Positions 1-8,220 of a stretch of DNA of 64,000 bases are shown here, piece after piece. Position 1 is the first letter of the stretch. Each line of letters starts with the position of its first letter. The notes under the pieces are model-generated. The model was given only the letters and a program-made list of their open reading frames with translations. It searched no databases and was not told the origin of the DNA. The position numbers and the translations under genes are program-made. The stretch spans positions 1-64,000 of the forward strand of contig JAOAFT010000008.1 in the NCBI GenBank assembly GCA_026416125.1, written 5' to 3'. This DNA is from Bacteroidota bacterium (lineage in GTDB: Bacteria; Bacteroidota; Ignavibacteria; UBA10030).

Positions 1-19
1 AGATGTGTATAAGAGACAG
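1..19. other. Tn5 mosaic-end (Nextera) adapter remnant
   Basis: The first 19 bases read AGATGTGTATAAGAGACAG, which is exactly the Tn5 transposase mosaic end used in tagmentation libraries. It sits at the extreme edge of the contig and its translation (CIRDS) runs into the first reading frame. This is untrimmed library adapter, not genomic sequence. Confidence 0.97.
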
Positions 20-20
20 T

Positions 21-518
21 GAGTGTACAGTACAATTCATATTCAATTCAGTATCAATTGTTCGTACACTTTTATTTGATGTGGTATGGTTTAATAAACC
101 GCGCTCACTTTCTGACTCTCGCCTTGCTCTTGAAGTTCTTCGCTACATCGCCCCGGACAGCGTTGTCGATGCTATTGGCTCCTTATCAACGCCAAGTGGT
201 ATACGACGTTTTAAAAATTTTTGGGATCAATTTAATCCAGACACCACAAAAGCGTACAACCCTGTAATGGCAGAATTCTATCGTCGTGTTGACGATGCAA
301 TTCTCCGTTTTTCTACAGAAGATTCAAACAATGGATATAAGAGCGACAGAGGAAAGGTTTTTATACTCAATGGCTCACCTTCAAAAATTGATCGACGTTT
401 TAAGCCAGGATCTGATCCTATAGAAATTTGGACGTACGAAAGACTTCGCAAACGATACATCTTCATTGATTCACAACGGAATGGAAATTACAGTTTTGTT
501 CAAGAGGAAGAATTTTGA
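21..518 (+). CDS. GWxTD domain-containing protein, 3' part only
   Basis: This is the C-terminal part of a larger protein; the true start lies off the contig and the frame is joined artificially to the adapter. The visible segment has the layout I recognise from GWxTD domains: a helical stretch with FKNFWDQFNP, a YRRVDDAILRF helix, then GYKSDRGKVFILNGSP followed by EIWTY and a short beta region ending near YIFIDSQRNGNYSF. The tryptophan of the eponymous motif is replaced (GYKSD instead of GWxTD). The family is common in Bacteroidota/Chlorobiota relatives and has no firm function. The stop codon overlaps the TTG start of pdxA, so the two are probably co-transcribed. Confidence 0.75.
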   Translation, partial: ECTVQFIFNSVSIVRTLLFDVVWFNKPRSLSDSRLALEVLRYIAPDSVVDAIGSLSTPSGIRRFKNFWDQFNPDTTKAYNPVMAEFYRRVDDAILRFSTEDSNNGYKSDRGKVFILNGSPSKIDRRFKPGSDPIEIWTYERLRKRYIFIDSQRNGNYSFVQEEEF

Positions 519-1507
519 AGCCACGTCTTGGTATTACAATTGGTGATTTCAATGGAATTGGCCCTGAAGTAGTACTGAAAGCTATTGCACTGCCAGCAGT
601 GCGAAAAATTTGTCAACCGTATCTCATCGGTCCACTCTCAATCTTTGAGTCAGTAGCCAAACTCTGTAAAATAAATGTTTCATTTGAACGTACAACTGTT
701 CACAACACACCAAAAGGAAAAATCCCTGTTATCGATGTCGGAGAGGGCATTTCTTCTGATATTAAATTTGGACAACCATCACGAGTTGCTGGTAGAACAG
801 CCGGTCAAGCAATTGAAAAAGCAATTGAACTCACACTTCGAAACAAACTCGACGCATTTGTAACTGCACCTGTGTCTAAAGAGTCACTGCATTTAGCCGG
901 CTATAACTTCCCTGGACAAACAGAAATGATTGCTTTGTTCTCTGGTACACAACGAGTTCTCATGGTTCTCGGTAATCAACATCTGAAAGTCGGCCTTGTA
1001 ACAATTCACACAGCGTTACGAGATGTTCCACTACAAATTTCAAAAGAAAAAATTATCGATAAAACTACACTCTTATATGAATCTCTCCAACAAGATTTCA
1101 AGATTAAAGATCCCAAAATTGCAATTCTCTCGCTAAATCCTCATGCAGGAGAACACGGTGTTATTGGTACGGAGGAAGAAACTCTTATAATCCCTGCCAT
1201 TACCGAAGTACGAAACAAGAAGTGGGCAATTGAAGGACCTTTTGCTGCAGATGGTTTTTTCGGCACTCATAGTTATAGGTACTTCGATGCTGTTCTAGCA
1301 ATGTATCATGATCAAGGATTGATTCCGCTGAAAATGATCGATTTTGAAAAAGGTGTTAATTTCACTGCTGGTTTAAAAATAGTCCGCACTTCCCCTGATC
1401 ATGGAACCGCATACGACATTGCTGGCAAAAACAAAGCATCACCTTCAAGTATGATCGAAGCAATACGATGGGCCGTGACAATTTCACAAAACAGACACCA
1501 CTCATGA
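515..1507 (+). CDS. pdxA: 4-hydroxythreonine-4-phosphate dehydrogenase PdxA
   Basis: PdxA oxidises 4-phosphooxy-threonine in the DXP-dependent pyridoxal 5'-phosphate pathway in the cytosol. The 330-residue length is normal. It opens with PRLGITIGDFNGIGPEVVLKA and carries the three expected metal-binding histidine regions: IHTALRDVP, HAGEHG and YHDQGLIPLK. The start is TTG at 515, overlapping the upstream stop by two bases and preceded by an AGAGGAAG ribosome-binding site. The 3' end overlaps ftsE as ATGA, indicating translational coupling. Confidence 0.95.
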   Translation: MKPRLGITIGDFNGIGPEVVLKAIALPAVRKICQPYLIGPLSIFESVAKLCKINVSFERTTVHNTPKGKIPVIDVGEGISSDIKFGQPSRVAGRTAGQAIEKAIELTLRNKLDAFVTAPVSKESLHLAGYNFPGQTEMIALFSGTQRVLMVLGNQHLKVGLVTIHTALRDVPLQISKEKIIDKTTLLYESLQQDFKIKDPKIAILSLNPHAGEHGVIGTEEETLIIPAITEVRNKKWAIEGPFAADGFFGTHSYRYFDAVLAMYHDQGLIPLKMIDFEKGVNFTAGLKIVRTSPDHGTAYDIAGKNKASPSSMIEAIRWAVTISQNRHHS

Positions 1508-2175
1508 TTGAACTAAAAAATGTCTTTGTATCGTTCGAGAACCAACGAGTTCTCGAAAATGTCAATTTTTCAATGCACCAAGGTGAATTCGTATACCTTG
1601 TAGGTCAAACAGGTGCGGGAAAGAGTTCTCTTCTCCGGTTACTCTACTTCGATCTAAGACCTACCAAAGGTGTTGTACGTGTTGGTGAATACTATTCAAC
1701 AACAATTCGAGAGAGTGATATCCCACACATTCGGCGTAAATTAGGTATCGTTTTTCAAGACTTTAAACTCTTAGACGATAGAAATGCATACGACAACGTT
1801 GCGTTTGCACTCCATGTTACAAACACACCACGGAAAGAAATTAAAAAACGTGTCCTCTTCACATTAGCTGATGTTGGACTCAGTCATAAACGATACTCTA
1901 TGCCACACGAACTTTCTGGTGGCGAACAACAACGTGTTGTAATCGCGCGTGCTCTTGTAAATGATCCGATAGTACTTATAGCTGATGAACCTACTGGGAA
2001 TTTAGATCCTACATCATCATACGAAATTATGGATTTATTGTGGAAAATAAATCTCCGTGGTACTGCAATTCTTATGGCTACACACAATTATGATCTCGTA
2101 AAGAAGTATCCAGCACGAATTGTACAATTGAAAGATGGTATTCTCTCTGAAATATCTCTAAACCAATTACAGTAA
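1504..2175 (+). CDS. ftsE: FtsE-type ABC transporter ATP-binding protein
   Basis: This is an ABC ATPase of about 223 residues. It has a Walker A GQTGAGKSSL, the Q-loop region GIVFQDFKLL, the signature LSGGEQQR and a Walker B with VLIADEPTGNLDP. The GIVFQDFKLLDDRNAYDNVAFAL stretch is characteristic of FtsE, which with the membrane partner FtsX couples ATP hydrolysis to septal peptidoglycan hydrolase activation. I start it at the ATG overlapping the pdxA stop, because MIELKNVFVSF is the usual beginning; an in-frame upstream ATG would add 12 unsupported residues. No ftsX follows here, so its partner must be elsewhere. LolD-like alternatives are less likely. Confidence 0.88.
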   Translation: MIELKNVFVSFENQRVLENVNFSMHQGEFVYLVGQTGAGKSSLLRLLYFDLRPTKGVVRVGEYYSTTIRESDIPHIRRKLGIVFQDFKLLDDRNAYDNVAFALHVTNTPRKEIKKRVLFTLADVGLSHKRYSMPHELSGGEQQRVVIARALVNDPIVLIADEPTGNLDPTSSYEIMDLLWKINLRGTAILMATHNYDLVKKYPARIVQLKDGILSEISLNQLQ

Positions 2176-2248
2176 CCATCTTTTTCATAGAACCCGTTTC
2201 CGTGTAGTACTATGGAATTTGTTCTCACAGAAATCGTGTTTGCAGTGC

Positions 2249-2277
2249 TTGCATTCTTCTAAACATTTTTGTATACT
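2249..2277 (+). promoter_or_regulatory. Sigma-70-type promoter of the histidine operon
   Basis: TTGCAT at 2249-2254 and TATACT at 2272-2277 are separated by 17 bases, matching a housekeeping -35/-10 arrangement. The predicted transcription start falls only about 8-10 bases before the ATG at 2293, giving an almost leaderless mRNA. The same TTGCAT-17-TAT pattern occurs ahead of the SAM riboswitch at 37062, which supports it as a real promoter type in this genome. Confidence 0.65.
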
Positions 2278-2294
2278 TTACTTAAGTAAAGTAT
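2273..2294. promoter_or_regulatory. Perfect 22-bp palindrome, putative HisR/YerC operator
   Basis: The half-site ATACTTTACTT (2273-2283) is followed immediately by its exact reverse complement AAGTAAAGTAT (2284-2294). The palindrome covers most of the -10 box and the first two bases of the start codon of the TrpR-family gene. A dimeric repressor bound here would block transcription initiation. That the adjacent regulator binds it is inference from position and symmetry. Confidence 0.7.
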
Positions 2295-2589
2295 GAAGAA
2301 AGTAAATCAAAAAGAAATTGATGAACTCTACGAAGCGATTCTTACACTTGAATCACTTGATGAATGCCGTCGTTTCTTCCGTGATCTTCTCACTGAAACT
2401 GAAATTAAAGAAATGGCAGAACGATGGAAAGTTGCAAAACTTCTATCGCAAGGAATGCCATATACAAAAATTGAAGAGCTCACCGGCGTGAGTTCCCGTA
2501 CAATAGCCCGTGTTGGACGATGGCTTAAAGAGGGAAAGGGCGGTTATGCACTACTCATTAAGAAAACAAATTCTCTAAAGGATTTATAG
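2293..2589 (+). CDS. yerC: TrpR-family regulator, YerC/YecD (HisR-like)
   Basis: This 98-residue protein belongs to the TrpR-related YerC/YecD family. An N-terminal helical dimerisation part (residues 1-45, with LYEAILTLESLDECRRFFRDLLT) precedes a helix-turn-helix around residues 58-80 (TKIEELTGVSSRTIARVGRWL). It is the first gene of a complete histidine operon. TrpR-family HisR proteins have been predicted to control histidine genes in Gram-positive bacteria, so a histidine-responsive autorepressor is a strong inference. A perfect palindrome overlaps its promoter and start codon. There is no Shine-Dalgarno sequence before the ATG, so translation may be leaderless. Confidence 0.85.
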   Translation: MKKVNQKEIDELYEAILTLESLDECRRFFRDLLTETEIKEMAERWKVAKLLSQGMPYTKIEELTGVSSRTIARVGRWLKEGKGGYALLIKKTNSLKDL

Positions 2590-2590
2590 T

Positions 2591-3466
2591 ATGCTTTCAT
2601 CAAATGGTAGAATGAAAATTGCAATTCAACGAAGTGGTAGGTTAACAGAAGATTCTATTGCTCTCCTACGAGCATGTGGACTTGAATTTGAATTTCAAAA
2701 ACAAAGCCTCTATTCCCCTTGTAAGAATTTCGATCTCGATATCCTTGCAATTCGTGATGATGACATCCCTGAATATGTTCGTGACGGTGTCGCCGATCTC
2801 GGGATTGTTGGAGAAAACATTCTTAGGGAGCGAAAATCAAAAATCCCAGTGCTTGAAAAACTGGGTTTTGGAAGCTGTAAGCTCATGATCAGCGTACCAC
2901 AACGATCATCATACAAAGCTATTACTGACCTCAATGGACTTCGTATTGGAACAACGTACCCACACACACTAAAAGAATTTCTACGTCAGCATAAAGTAAA
3001 AGCTGAAATCATCAAACTCAGTGGGTCTGTAGAACTAGCACCAAGTCTTGATGTTGCTGATGCGATTTGTGATATCGTATCAACTGGTACCACTATAAAA
3101 ATGAATGGTTTGCGTACTTTATGCACAGTCTTAGAATCTCAAGCAGTCCTTATTGCCAGTCCTGATGTTCATAAAGATAAAAAGAAGAAAAAAGAAACTG
3201 AAAGACTTCTCATCCGGATCCGTGGTTCACTTCAGGCACGTGGCAAGCGATATTTAATGCTCAATGCACCACTCGAAGCACTCGAGAAAATCAAAGCAAT
3301 ACTCCCAAGTCTCAAGAGTCCAACAATTGTTCCTCTTGCTGATACAAACATGGTTGCAGTCCACTCTGTTATCGCAGAAGATGTTTTTTGGGATGTTATG
3401 GAAAAACTTAAAGCCGCAGGCGCTTCTGGTATAATTGTTGTACCAATCGAAACAATCATACAATGA
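2591..3466 (+). CDS. hisG: ATP phosphoribosyltransferase, long form
   Basis: HisG condenses ATP and PRPP, the first and feedback-controlled step of histidine synthesis. At 291 residues it is the long form: the catalytic periplasmic-binding-like fold opens with MKIAIQRSGRL, the PRPP-binding loop is DAICDIVSTGTTIKMNGL (around residue 155), and a C-terminal ACT-like regulatory domain ends with SGIIVVPIETII. No hisZ is needed. I choose ATG 2591 because AAAGGA at 2577-2582 is correctly spaced; ATG 2612 would start directly at MKIAIQ but has poor spacing. It overlaps hisD by 4 bases. Confidence 0.96.
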   Translation: MLSSNGRMKIAIQRSGRLTEDSIALLRACGLEFEFQKQSLYSPCKNFDLDILAIRDDDIPEYVRDGVADLGIVGENILRERKSKIPVLEKLGFGSCKLMISVPQRSSYKAITDLNGLRIGTTYPHTLKEFLRQHKVKAEIIKLSGSVELAPSLDVADAICDIVSTGTTIKMNGLRTLCTVLESQAVLIASPDVHKDKKKKKETERLLIRIRGSLQARGKRYLMLNAPLEALEKIKAILPSLKSPTIVPLADTNMVAVHSVIAEDVFWDVMEKLKAAGASGIIVVPIETIIQ

Positions 3467-4764
3467 AACTCTACTTTGAAAATCAACTTACACAAGACCA
3501 ACGGGCACAACTCCTTAAACGCCCTGCCATCAATGATTCAGAGGTAATTCATCGTGTTGAAGCAATTTGCCTCGACGTGAAACAGCACGGAGATAGCGCT
3601 ATTCGGAAATACTCACAGCTATACGATTCTGTTGTACCGCCGACATTTCGTCTCACAAACTCCGAAATTATCCATGCGTACACAACACTTTCACCTGAAG
3701 TACGAAGTGCTGTTGAAATCGCTGCCACCAACATCAAACTTTTTCACCAGTCCCAGCGACGACAACCGTACACAGTAGAGCCGATTCCTGGTATTCGATG
3801 CTGGCGAGAAATCAGACCTCTGGAAACAGTTGGACTTTACATACCTGCAGGTTCTGTACCACTTCCCTCAACAGTATTGATGTTGGGTATACCAGCACAA
3901 ATTGCGGGGTGTAAACGAATCATTATTTGCTCGCCACCCAACAACGAAGGTACTGTTCATCCTATTGTTCTTGCTGTAGCATATATGCTTGGTATAACAG
4001 AAATATATTGTGTTGGTGGCGCTCAGGCAATTGCTGCAATGGCGTATGGAACTGAAACAATTCCAAAGGTTGATAAAATTTTCGGTCCTGGGAATAAGTA
4101 TGTTACAGCAGCAAAACAATACGTCTCGTCAGATCCGACAGGTGTCCCTGTTGATATGCTTGCAGGTCCCTCAGAAGTTTTATTATTAGTTGATGAAACT
4201 GCTAATCCTGAAGTAGTTGCATGGGATTGCATATCGCAAGCAGAACATGACCCAGATTCACAGGCTGTTGTTGTTACAACGAATCACACAGTAGCAGAAT
4301 TAATTGCCAAACATATTTCTGAAATACTTTCAAAACTTCCCCGAGCTAGTATCGTAGAACAATCGCTCTCAAAAAGTTATATTCTCATTACAAATACACT
4401 TGAGGATGCACTTTTATTTATCAATGACTATGCACCTGAACACCTCATTATTAACATGCAAAATGCTGAAGAATTTGTGCCATCGATTAAAAATGCTGGG
4501 TCTGTGTTCCTCGGTGCTTTCTCTCCTGTTACTGCTGGCGATTATGCATCGGGTACCAATCATACTCTTCCAACAAGTGGAACTGCTCGATGGTTTAGTG
4601 GTTTAACTGTCGAAAGCTTCGAAAAATCAATCACGTTCCAATCACTGACCGAAGAAGGCCTGCAGCGCCTTGCACCAGCTCTCATAACATTTGCAACCAT
4701 TGAAGGGCTGTACGCTCACAGTGAAGCTGTACGTCGTCGATTAAACAAAGATATTATTCCATGA
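3463..4764 (+). CDS. hisD: Histidinol dehydrogenase
   Basis: HisD performs the last two steps of the pathway, oxidising L-histidinol to L-histidine with two NAD+. The 433 residues include the family hallmarks IPAGSVPLPSTVLMLGIPA, the segment KIFGPGNKYVTAAKQYV, and VDMLAGPSEVLLLVDETANP, followed by AEHDPDSQAVVVT with zinc-site residues. YAPEHL and SGTNHTLPTSGTARWFSGL near the C-terminus match the dimer and zinc-binding region. ATGA overlaps couple it to hisG upstream and hisC downstream. Confidence 0.97.
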   Translation: MKLYFENQLTQDQRAQLLKRPAINDSEVIHRVEAICLDVKQHGDSAIRKYSQLYDSVVPPTFRLTNSEIIHAYTTLSPEVRSAVEIAATNIKLFHQSQRRQPYTVEPIPGIRCWREIRPLETVGLYIPAGSVPLPSTVLMLGIPAQIAGCKRIIICSPPNNEGTVHPIVLAVAYMLGITEIYCVGGAQAIAAMAYGTETIPKVDKIFGPGNKYVTAAKQYVSSDPTGVPVDMLAGPSEVLLLVDETANPEVVAWDCISQAEHDPDSQAVVVTTNHTVAELIAKHISEILSKLPRASIVEQSLSKSYILITNTLEDALLFINDYAPEHLIINMQNAEEFVPSIKNAGSVFLGAFSPVTAGDYASGTNHTLPTSGTARWFSGLTVESFEKSITFQSLTEEGLQRLAPALITFATIEGLYAHSEAVRRRLNKDIIP

Positions 4765-5807
4765 ACATAGAAAACTTTATACGACCAAACATTCGAGCTC
4801 TAAAACCCTATCATTCTGCACGGCAAGATTATCTCGAAGGTGTTCTGCTCGATGCAAACGAAAATGCACTGGGAAGCATCATTGAATACGATGATCTCCA
4901 GCTCAACCGATATCCTGATCCATTTCAACACCAACTTCGTACACAACTTGCTACCCTCAACAATGTAAATCCAGAGAATGTATTCGTTGGCGTTGGATCC
5001 GATGAAGTCATCGATATATTGATACGAATTGTATGTACTCCTCAAAAAGACAGAATACTCCTTCTCGAACCTACATATGGAATGTACCGCGTTGCTGCTT
5101 CGATCCACGACGTGTTCATTGATTCATGTCTCCTAACAGAAGATTTCCAAATAGATGTCGACAAAGCACGGGATACCGTTACTGATTCAACAAAGTTAAT
5201 CTTCTGCTGTTCACCAAATAATCCAACTGCAAATTTACTTAACGCTGAAGATATTCGAGAATTATGTTCACTCAACACGTTAGTCGTTGTTGATGAAGCT
5301 TACATCGACTTCGCACAATCACCATCGATGGTCCAATATTTATCACAATACCCTAACCTCATCATTATGCGTACTCTTTCCAAAGCATGGGGATTAGCAG
5401 GAATACGACTCGGATATTGTCTTGCTCATCCGACTATTATTTCATACATGATGAAAGTGAAATGGCCTTACAACATCAATTCGTTAACAAGTCGTGTTGC
5501 ACTTACTGCTTTAAGGAAAGTTGATCAAATGAAAGCAACAGTACAAGCAATAATTGAAGAACGAGAATGGTTCCGTACCCAACTTGCATCTCTACCTCGT
5601 GTACAAAAAGTGTACCATTCCGATGCTAACTTCATTCTCGTTCGCACGCTCGATGCGAATAGTATTTACAAAAAATTAGCAGAACATAATATAATCGTGC
5701 GAAATCGCAGTAGTGAACCACGACTCAAAGAATGCCTTCGTATAACTGTTGGCACTCACGAAGAGAACGAACTTCTTCTAACGACATGGAAGGAACTCTT
5801 TCAATGA
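4761..5807 (+). CDS. hisC: Histidinol-phosphate aminotransferase
   Basis: This PLP-dependent class I/II aminotransferase makes histidinol phosphate from imidazole-acetol phosphate and glutamate. In 348 residues it shows LDANENALG, the substrate and PLP region VGVGSDEVIDILIR, the SPNNPTANL motif, VVDEAYIDF, and the PLP lysine in RTLSKAWGLAGIRLGY. The C-terminus RNRSSEPRLKECLRITVGT is typical of HisC. It overlaps hisD and hisB by ATGA at both ends. Confidence 0.95.
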   Translation: MNIENFIRPNIRALKPYHSARQDYLEGVLLDANENALGSIIEYDDLQLNRYPDPFQHQLRTQLATLNNVNPENVFVGVGSDEVIDILIRIVCTPQKDRILLLEPTYGMYRVAASIHDVFIDSCLLTEDFQIDVDKARDTVTDSTKLIFCCSPNNPTANLLNAEDIRELCSLNTLVVVDEAYIDFAQSPSMVQYLSQYPNLIIMRTLSKAWGLAGIRLGYCLAHPTIISYMMKVKWPYNINSLTSRVALTALRKVDQMKATVQAIIEEREWFRTQLASLPRVQKVYHSDANFILVRTLDANSIYKKLAEHNIIVRNRSSEPRLKECLRITVGTHEENELLLTTWKELFQ

Positions 5808-6895
5808 ATGTTGTCTTCCTCGATCGCGATGGGACACTCGTCGTAGAGCCACCGGATGAACAAGTAGATTCGCTCGAAAAACTTGAATTCATCCCAGGTG
5901 TCATACGTGGACTTCGCCTTTTACAAAATGCCGGATATTCACTCGTGATGGTTTCCAACCAAGATCACCTTGGAACCGAACGTTATCCATACACAAAATT
6001 TGAAGTTGTCCAAGGAAAAATTTTAAAATTTCTCAGTGGCGAAGGAATCACATTTGATGCTATTTTTATTTGCCCACATAGTCAAAGTGATAATTGCACC
6101 TGTCGGAAGCCAAAACTTGGCTTGATCGAAGATTATCTCAAGCACAAATCGATTAATTTTAACAATTCATACGTTGTTGGTGATCGTGAAACCGACGTCG
6201 AGTTTGCTAGGAATATCGGTTGTAAAGCCATTCGCTTAACATCAGACACCTCTACAGAAGCTGATTACCGAACAACCGATTTCTACGATGCTTGCCGCTA
6301 TATTGTACGACACCAACGAACTGCAACTGTGTACCGTAATACTCACGAAACAGAAATTACACTGACAGTATCTCTCGATGGTAATGGTAACGCAACTATT
6401 AACACTGGCATTGGTTTTTTCGACCACATGCTACACCAATTAGTAAAACATTCTGGCATCGACGTAATACTTTCGGTCAAAGGCGATCTCCACGTCGATG
6501 AACACCATACAGTCGAAGACACCGGAATTGTGCTTGGTGAAGCAATCCGAAAAGCTCTTGGTGATAAGCGTGGCCTTCAACGTTTCGGTTTTGCAGCACC
6601 AATGGATGAATCATTAGCACATGTTTCTATTGACTTAAGTTCACGACCACATTGCACATGGAACGTAAAATTCAAACGCGTACGTGTTGGTGAACTCCCT
6701 ACAGAACTCATTGAAGATTTCTTCCGCGCATTTGCTGATGGACTTCGAGCAACATTCCATATATCAGCAACGGGAAGGAACGAGCACCATAAAATTGAAG
6801 CAATTTTTAAAAGTACAGCATTAGCGTTAAAGCAAGCAATTGCAAGAAATCTTTGTGATGATTCTTCGATTCCTTCAACAAAAGGTTTACTGTAA
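5804..6895 (+). CDS. hisB: Bifunctional histidinol-phosphatase / imidazoleglycerol-phosphate dehydratase
   Basis: Two enzymes of the pathway are fused in 363 residues. Residues 1 to about 165 form a HAD-type histidinol phosphatase with FLDRDGT (Asp7, Asp9) and a zinc loop made by Cys90, His92, Cys98 and Cys100. Residues about 170-363 form the dehydratase, with FFDHMLHQL, DEHHTVEDTG and RNEHHKIEAIFKS metal-binding motifs. I start at ATG 5804, in an ATGA overlap with hisC after an AAGGAA site; a longer in-frame start at 5732 lies inside hisC and adds no conserved residues. The fused form is known from Gammaproteobacteria and Bacteroidota. Confidence 0.96.
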   Translation: MNVVFLDRDGTLVVEPPDEQVDSLEKLEFIPGVIRGLRLLQNAGYSLVMVSNQDHLGTERYPYTKFEVVQGKILKFLSGEGITFDAIFICPHSQSDNCTCRKPKLGLIEDYLKHKSINFNNSYVVGDRETDVEFARNIGCKAIRLTSDTSTEADYRTTDFYDACRYIVRHQRTATVYRNTHETEITLTVSLDGNGNATINTGIGFFDHMLHQLVKHSGIDVILSVKGDLHVDEHHTVEDTGIVLGEAIRKALGDKRGLQRFGFAAPMDESLAHVSIDLSSRPHCTWNVKFKRVRVGELPTELIEDFFRAFADGLRATFHISATGRNEHHKIEAIFKSTALALKQAIARNLCDDSSIPSTKGLL

Positions 6896-6898
6896 GAT

Positions 6899-7492
6899 AT
6901 GGTAGGAATTATTGATTACGAAGCAGGGAATATTCGTTCTGTTGTAAATGCACTAAAAGTACTGGGAGTTCAGTACGTTGTTTCAAACAATCTTAATGAA
7001 TTAATGAAAGCCACTAAAATTATATTACCCGGCGTTGGAGAAGCTCGGAGCGCGATGCTTTCACTTCAACGTGTTGGTTTAATCGAGTGGATTAAAAATT
7101 TAAATGTACCATTTTTAGGAATATGCCTCGGCATGCAAATTCTTTTTGAATCATCGACAGAACGAAATACAACTTGTCTTGGTATTGTTAACGGTACGAT
7201 TGACCACTTTTCTGTTGCCAATAAAAAGTTAAAAATACCACACATGGGATGGAATGATGTTCATATCATCCGTGATTCTCCACTTTTTGCACATATTCCC
7301 TCAGGTACGTACTTTTACTTTGTACATTCATACTTTGCGCCACGTACCGATGTTACAATTGGAGAAACGACATATGGTGTTCCATTTGCTTCTGCAATAC
7401 ACTATAAAAATTTTTATGGCGTTCAATTCCATCCGGAAAAATCATCAACCAGTGGTTTGCAACTCCTAAAAAATTTTGTTGAACTATGCTAA
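6899..7492 (+). CDS. hisH: Imidazole glycerol phosphate synthase, glutaminase subunit
   Basis: HisH hydrolyses glutamine and channels ammonia to HisF. The 197 residues form a class I glutamine amidotransferase: it starts VGIIDYEAGNIRSVVNAL, has the nucleophile elbow PFLGICLGMQILFES with the catalytic Cys, and ends with the His-Glu pair in YGVQFHPEKSS. It follows hisB by 3 bases and its end overlaps the hisA start by 7 bases. Confidence 0.96.
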   Translation: MVGIIDYEAGNIRSVVNALKVLGVQYVVSNNLNELMKATKIILPGVGEARSAMLSLQRVGLIEWIKNLNVPFLGICLGMQILFESSTERNTTCLGIVNGTIDHFSVANKKLKIPHMGWNDVHIIRDSPLFAHIPSGTYFYFVHSYFAPRTDVTIGETTYGVPFASAIHYKNFYGVQFHPEKSSTSGLQLLKNFVELC

Positions 7493-8220
7493 TTCTTCCA
7501 GCAATTGACATTTTTGAAGGTAAGTGCGTACGGCTCCGGCAAGGTAGTTATACGGATAAAACAGTGTATTCTGTATCCCCTACTGAAGTTGCACAACAAT
7601 TCCGCGACGCTGGTTTAACACATCTCCACGTCGTCGATCTTGAAGGTGCAAGAGAACAAAAAATTGTTAATTGGAAAACAATTGAATCAATTGCACAATG
7701 TGGAGGTATTTACATAGAAGTTGGAGGTGGAATACGTTCATCTGCCGACATTGAAAAACTTCTTTCACTCGGCGTCTCGCGTGTAGTGCTTGGAAGCATC
7801 GCAGTTCATTCCCCCTCGTTTGTTCATGATATGATTTCTCACTATGGTACTGAACAAATAGTTATTGCTGTTGACATCAAAGAGGGATTCATTGCTATCC
7901 ATGGTTGGCAAGAAAAAACAACACTTACTGCCAACGAATTTATTCATTCTATGATTTCATACGGAGCTCTACACTTTATTTGTACCGATATTGCACGGGA
8001 CGGTATGCTCAAAGGACCAAACCTTGAGCTCTATACTTCTCTTACAAAAAATTTTTCTACTGCATCGTTTATTGCATCCGGTGGAATTGCTTCAAAAAAT
8101 GATATTCTTACACTTGCGAAAACATCTGTTTCTGGTGTCATTGTTGGAAAAGCATTTTACGAAGGGACAATTTCACTTCAAGAACTTTCAGAATTACACA
8201 ATGCAAAGATACAATGTTAA
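7486..8220 (+). CDS. hisA: ProFAR isomerase
   Basis: HisA is the (beta/alpha)8 isomerase converting ProFAR to PRFAR. The 244 residues begin MLILPAIDIFEGKCVRLRQG with the catalytic Asp8, and the second catalytic Asp is in CTDIARDGMLKGPN. Phosphate-binding loops are EVGGGIRS and ASGGIASKNDI. It lies between hisH and hisF and overlaps both by 7 bases, as usual for the central hisHAF block. Confidence 0.95.
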   Translation: MLILPAIDIFEGKCVRLRQGSYTDKTVYSVSPTEVAQQFRDAGLTHLHVVDLEGAREQKIVNWKTIESIAQCGGIYIEVGGGIRSSADIEKLLSLGVSRVVLGSIAVHSPSFVHDMISHYGTEQIVIAVDIKEGFIAIHGWQEKTTLTANEFIHSMISYGALHFICTDIARDGMLKGPNLELYTSLTKNFSTASFIASGGIASKNDILTLAKTSVSGVIVGKAFYEGTISLQELSELHNAKIQC

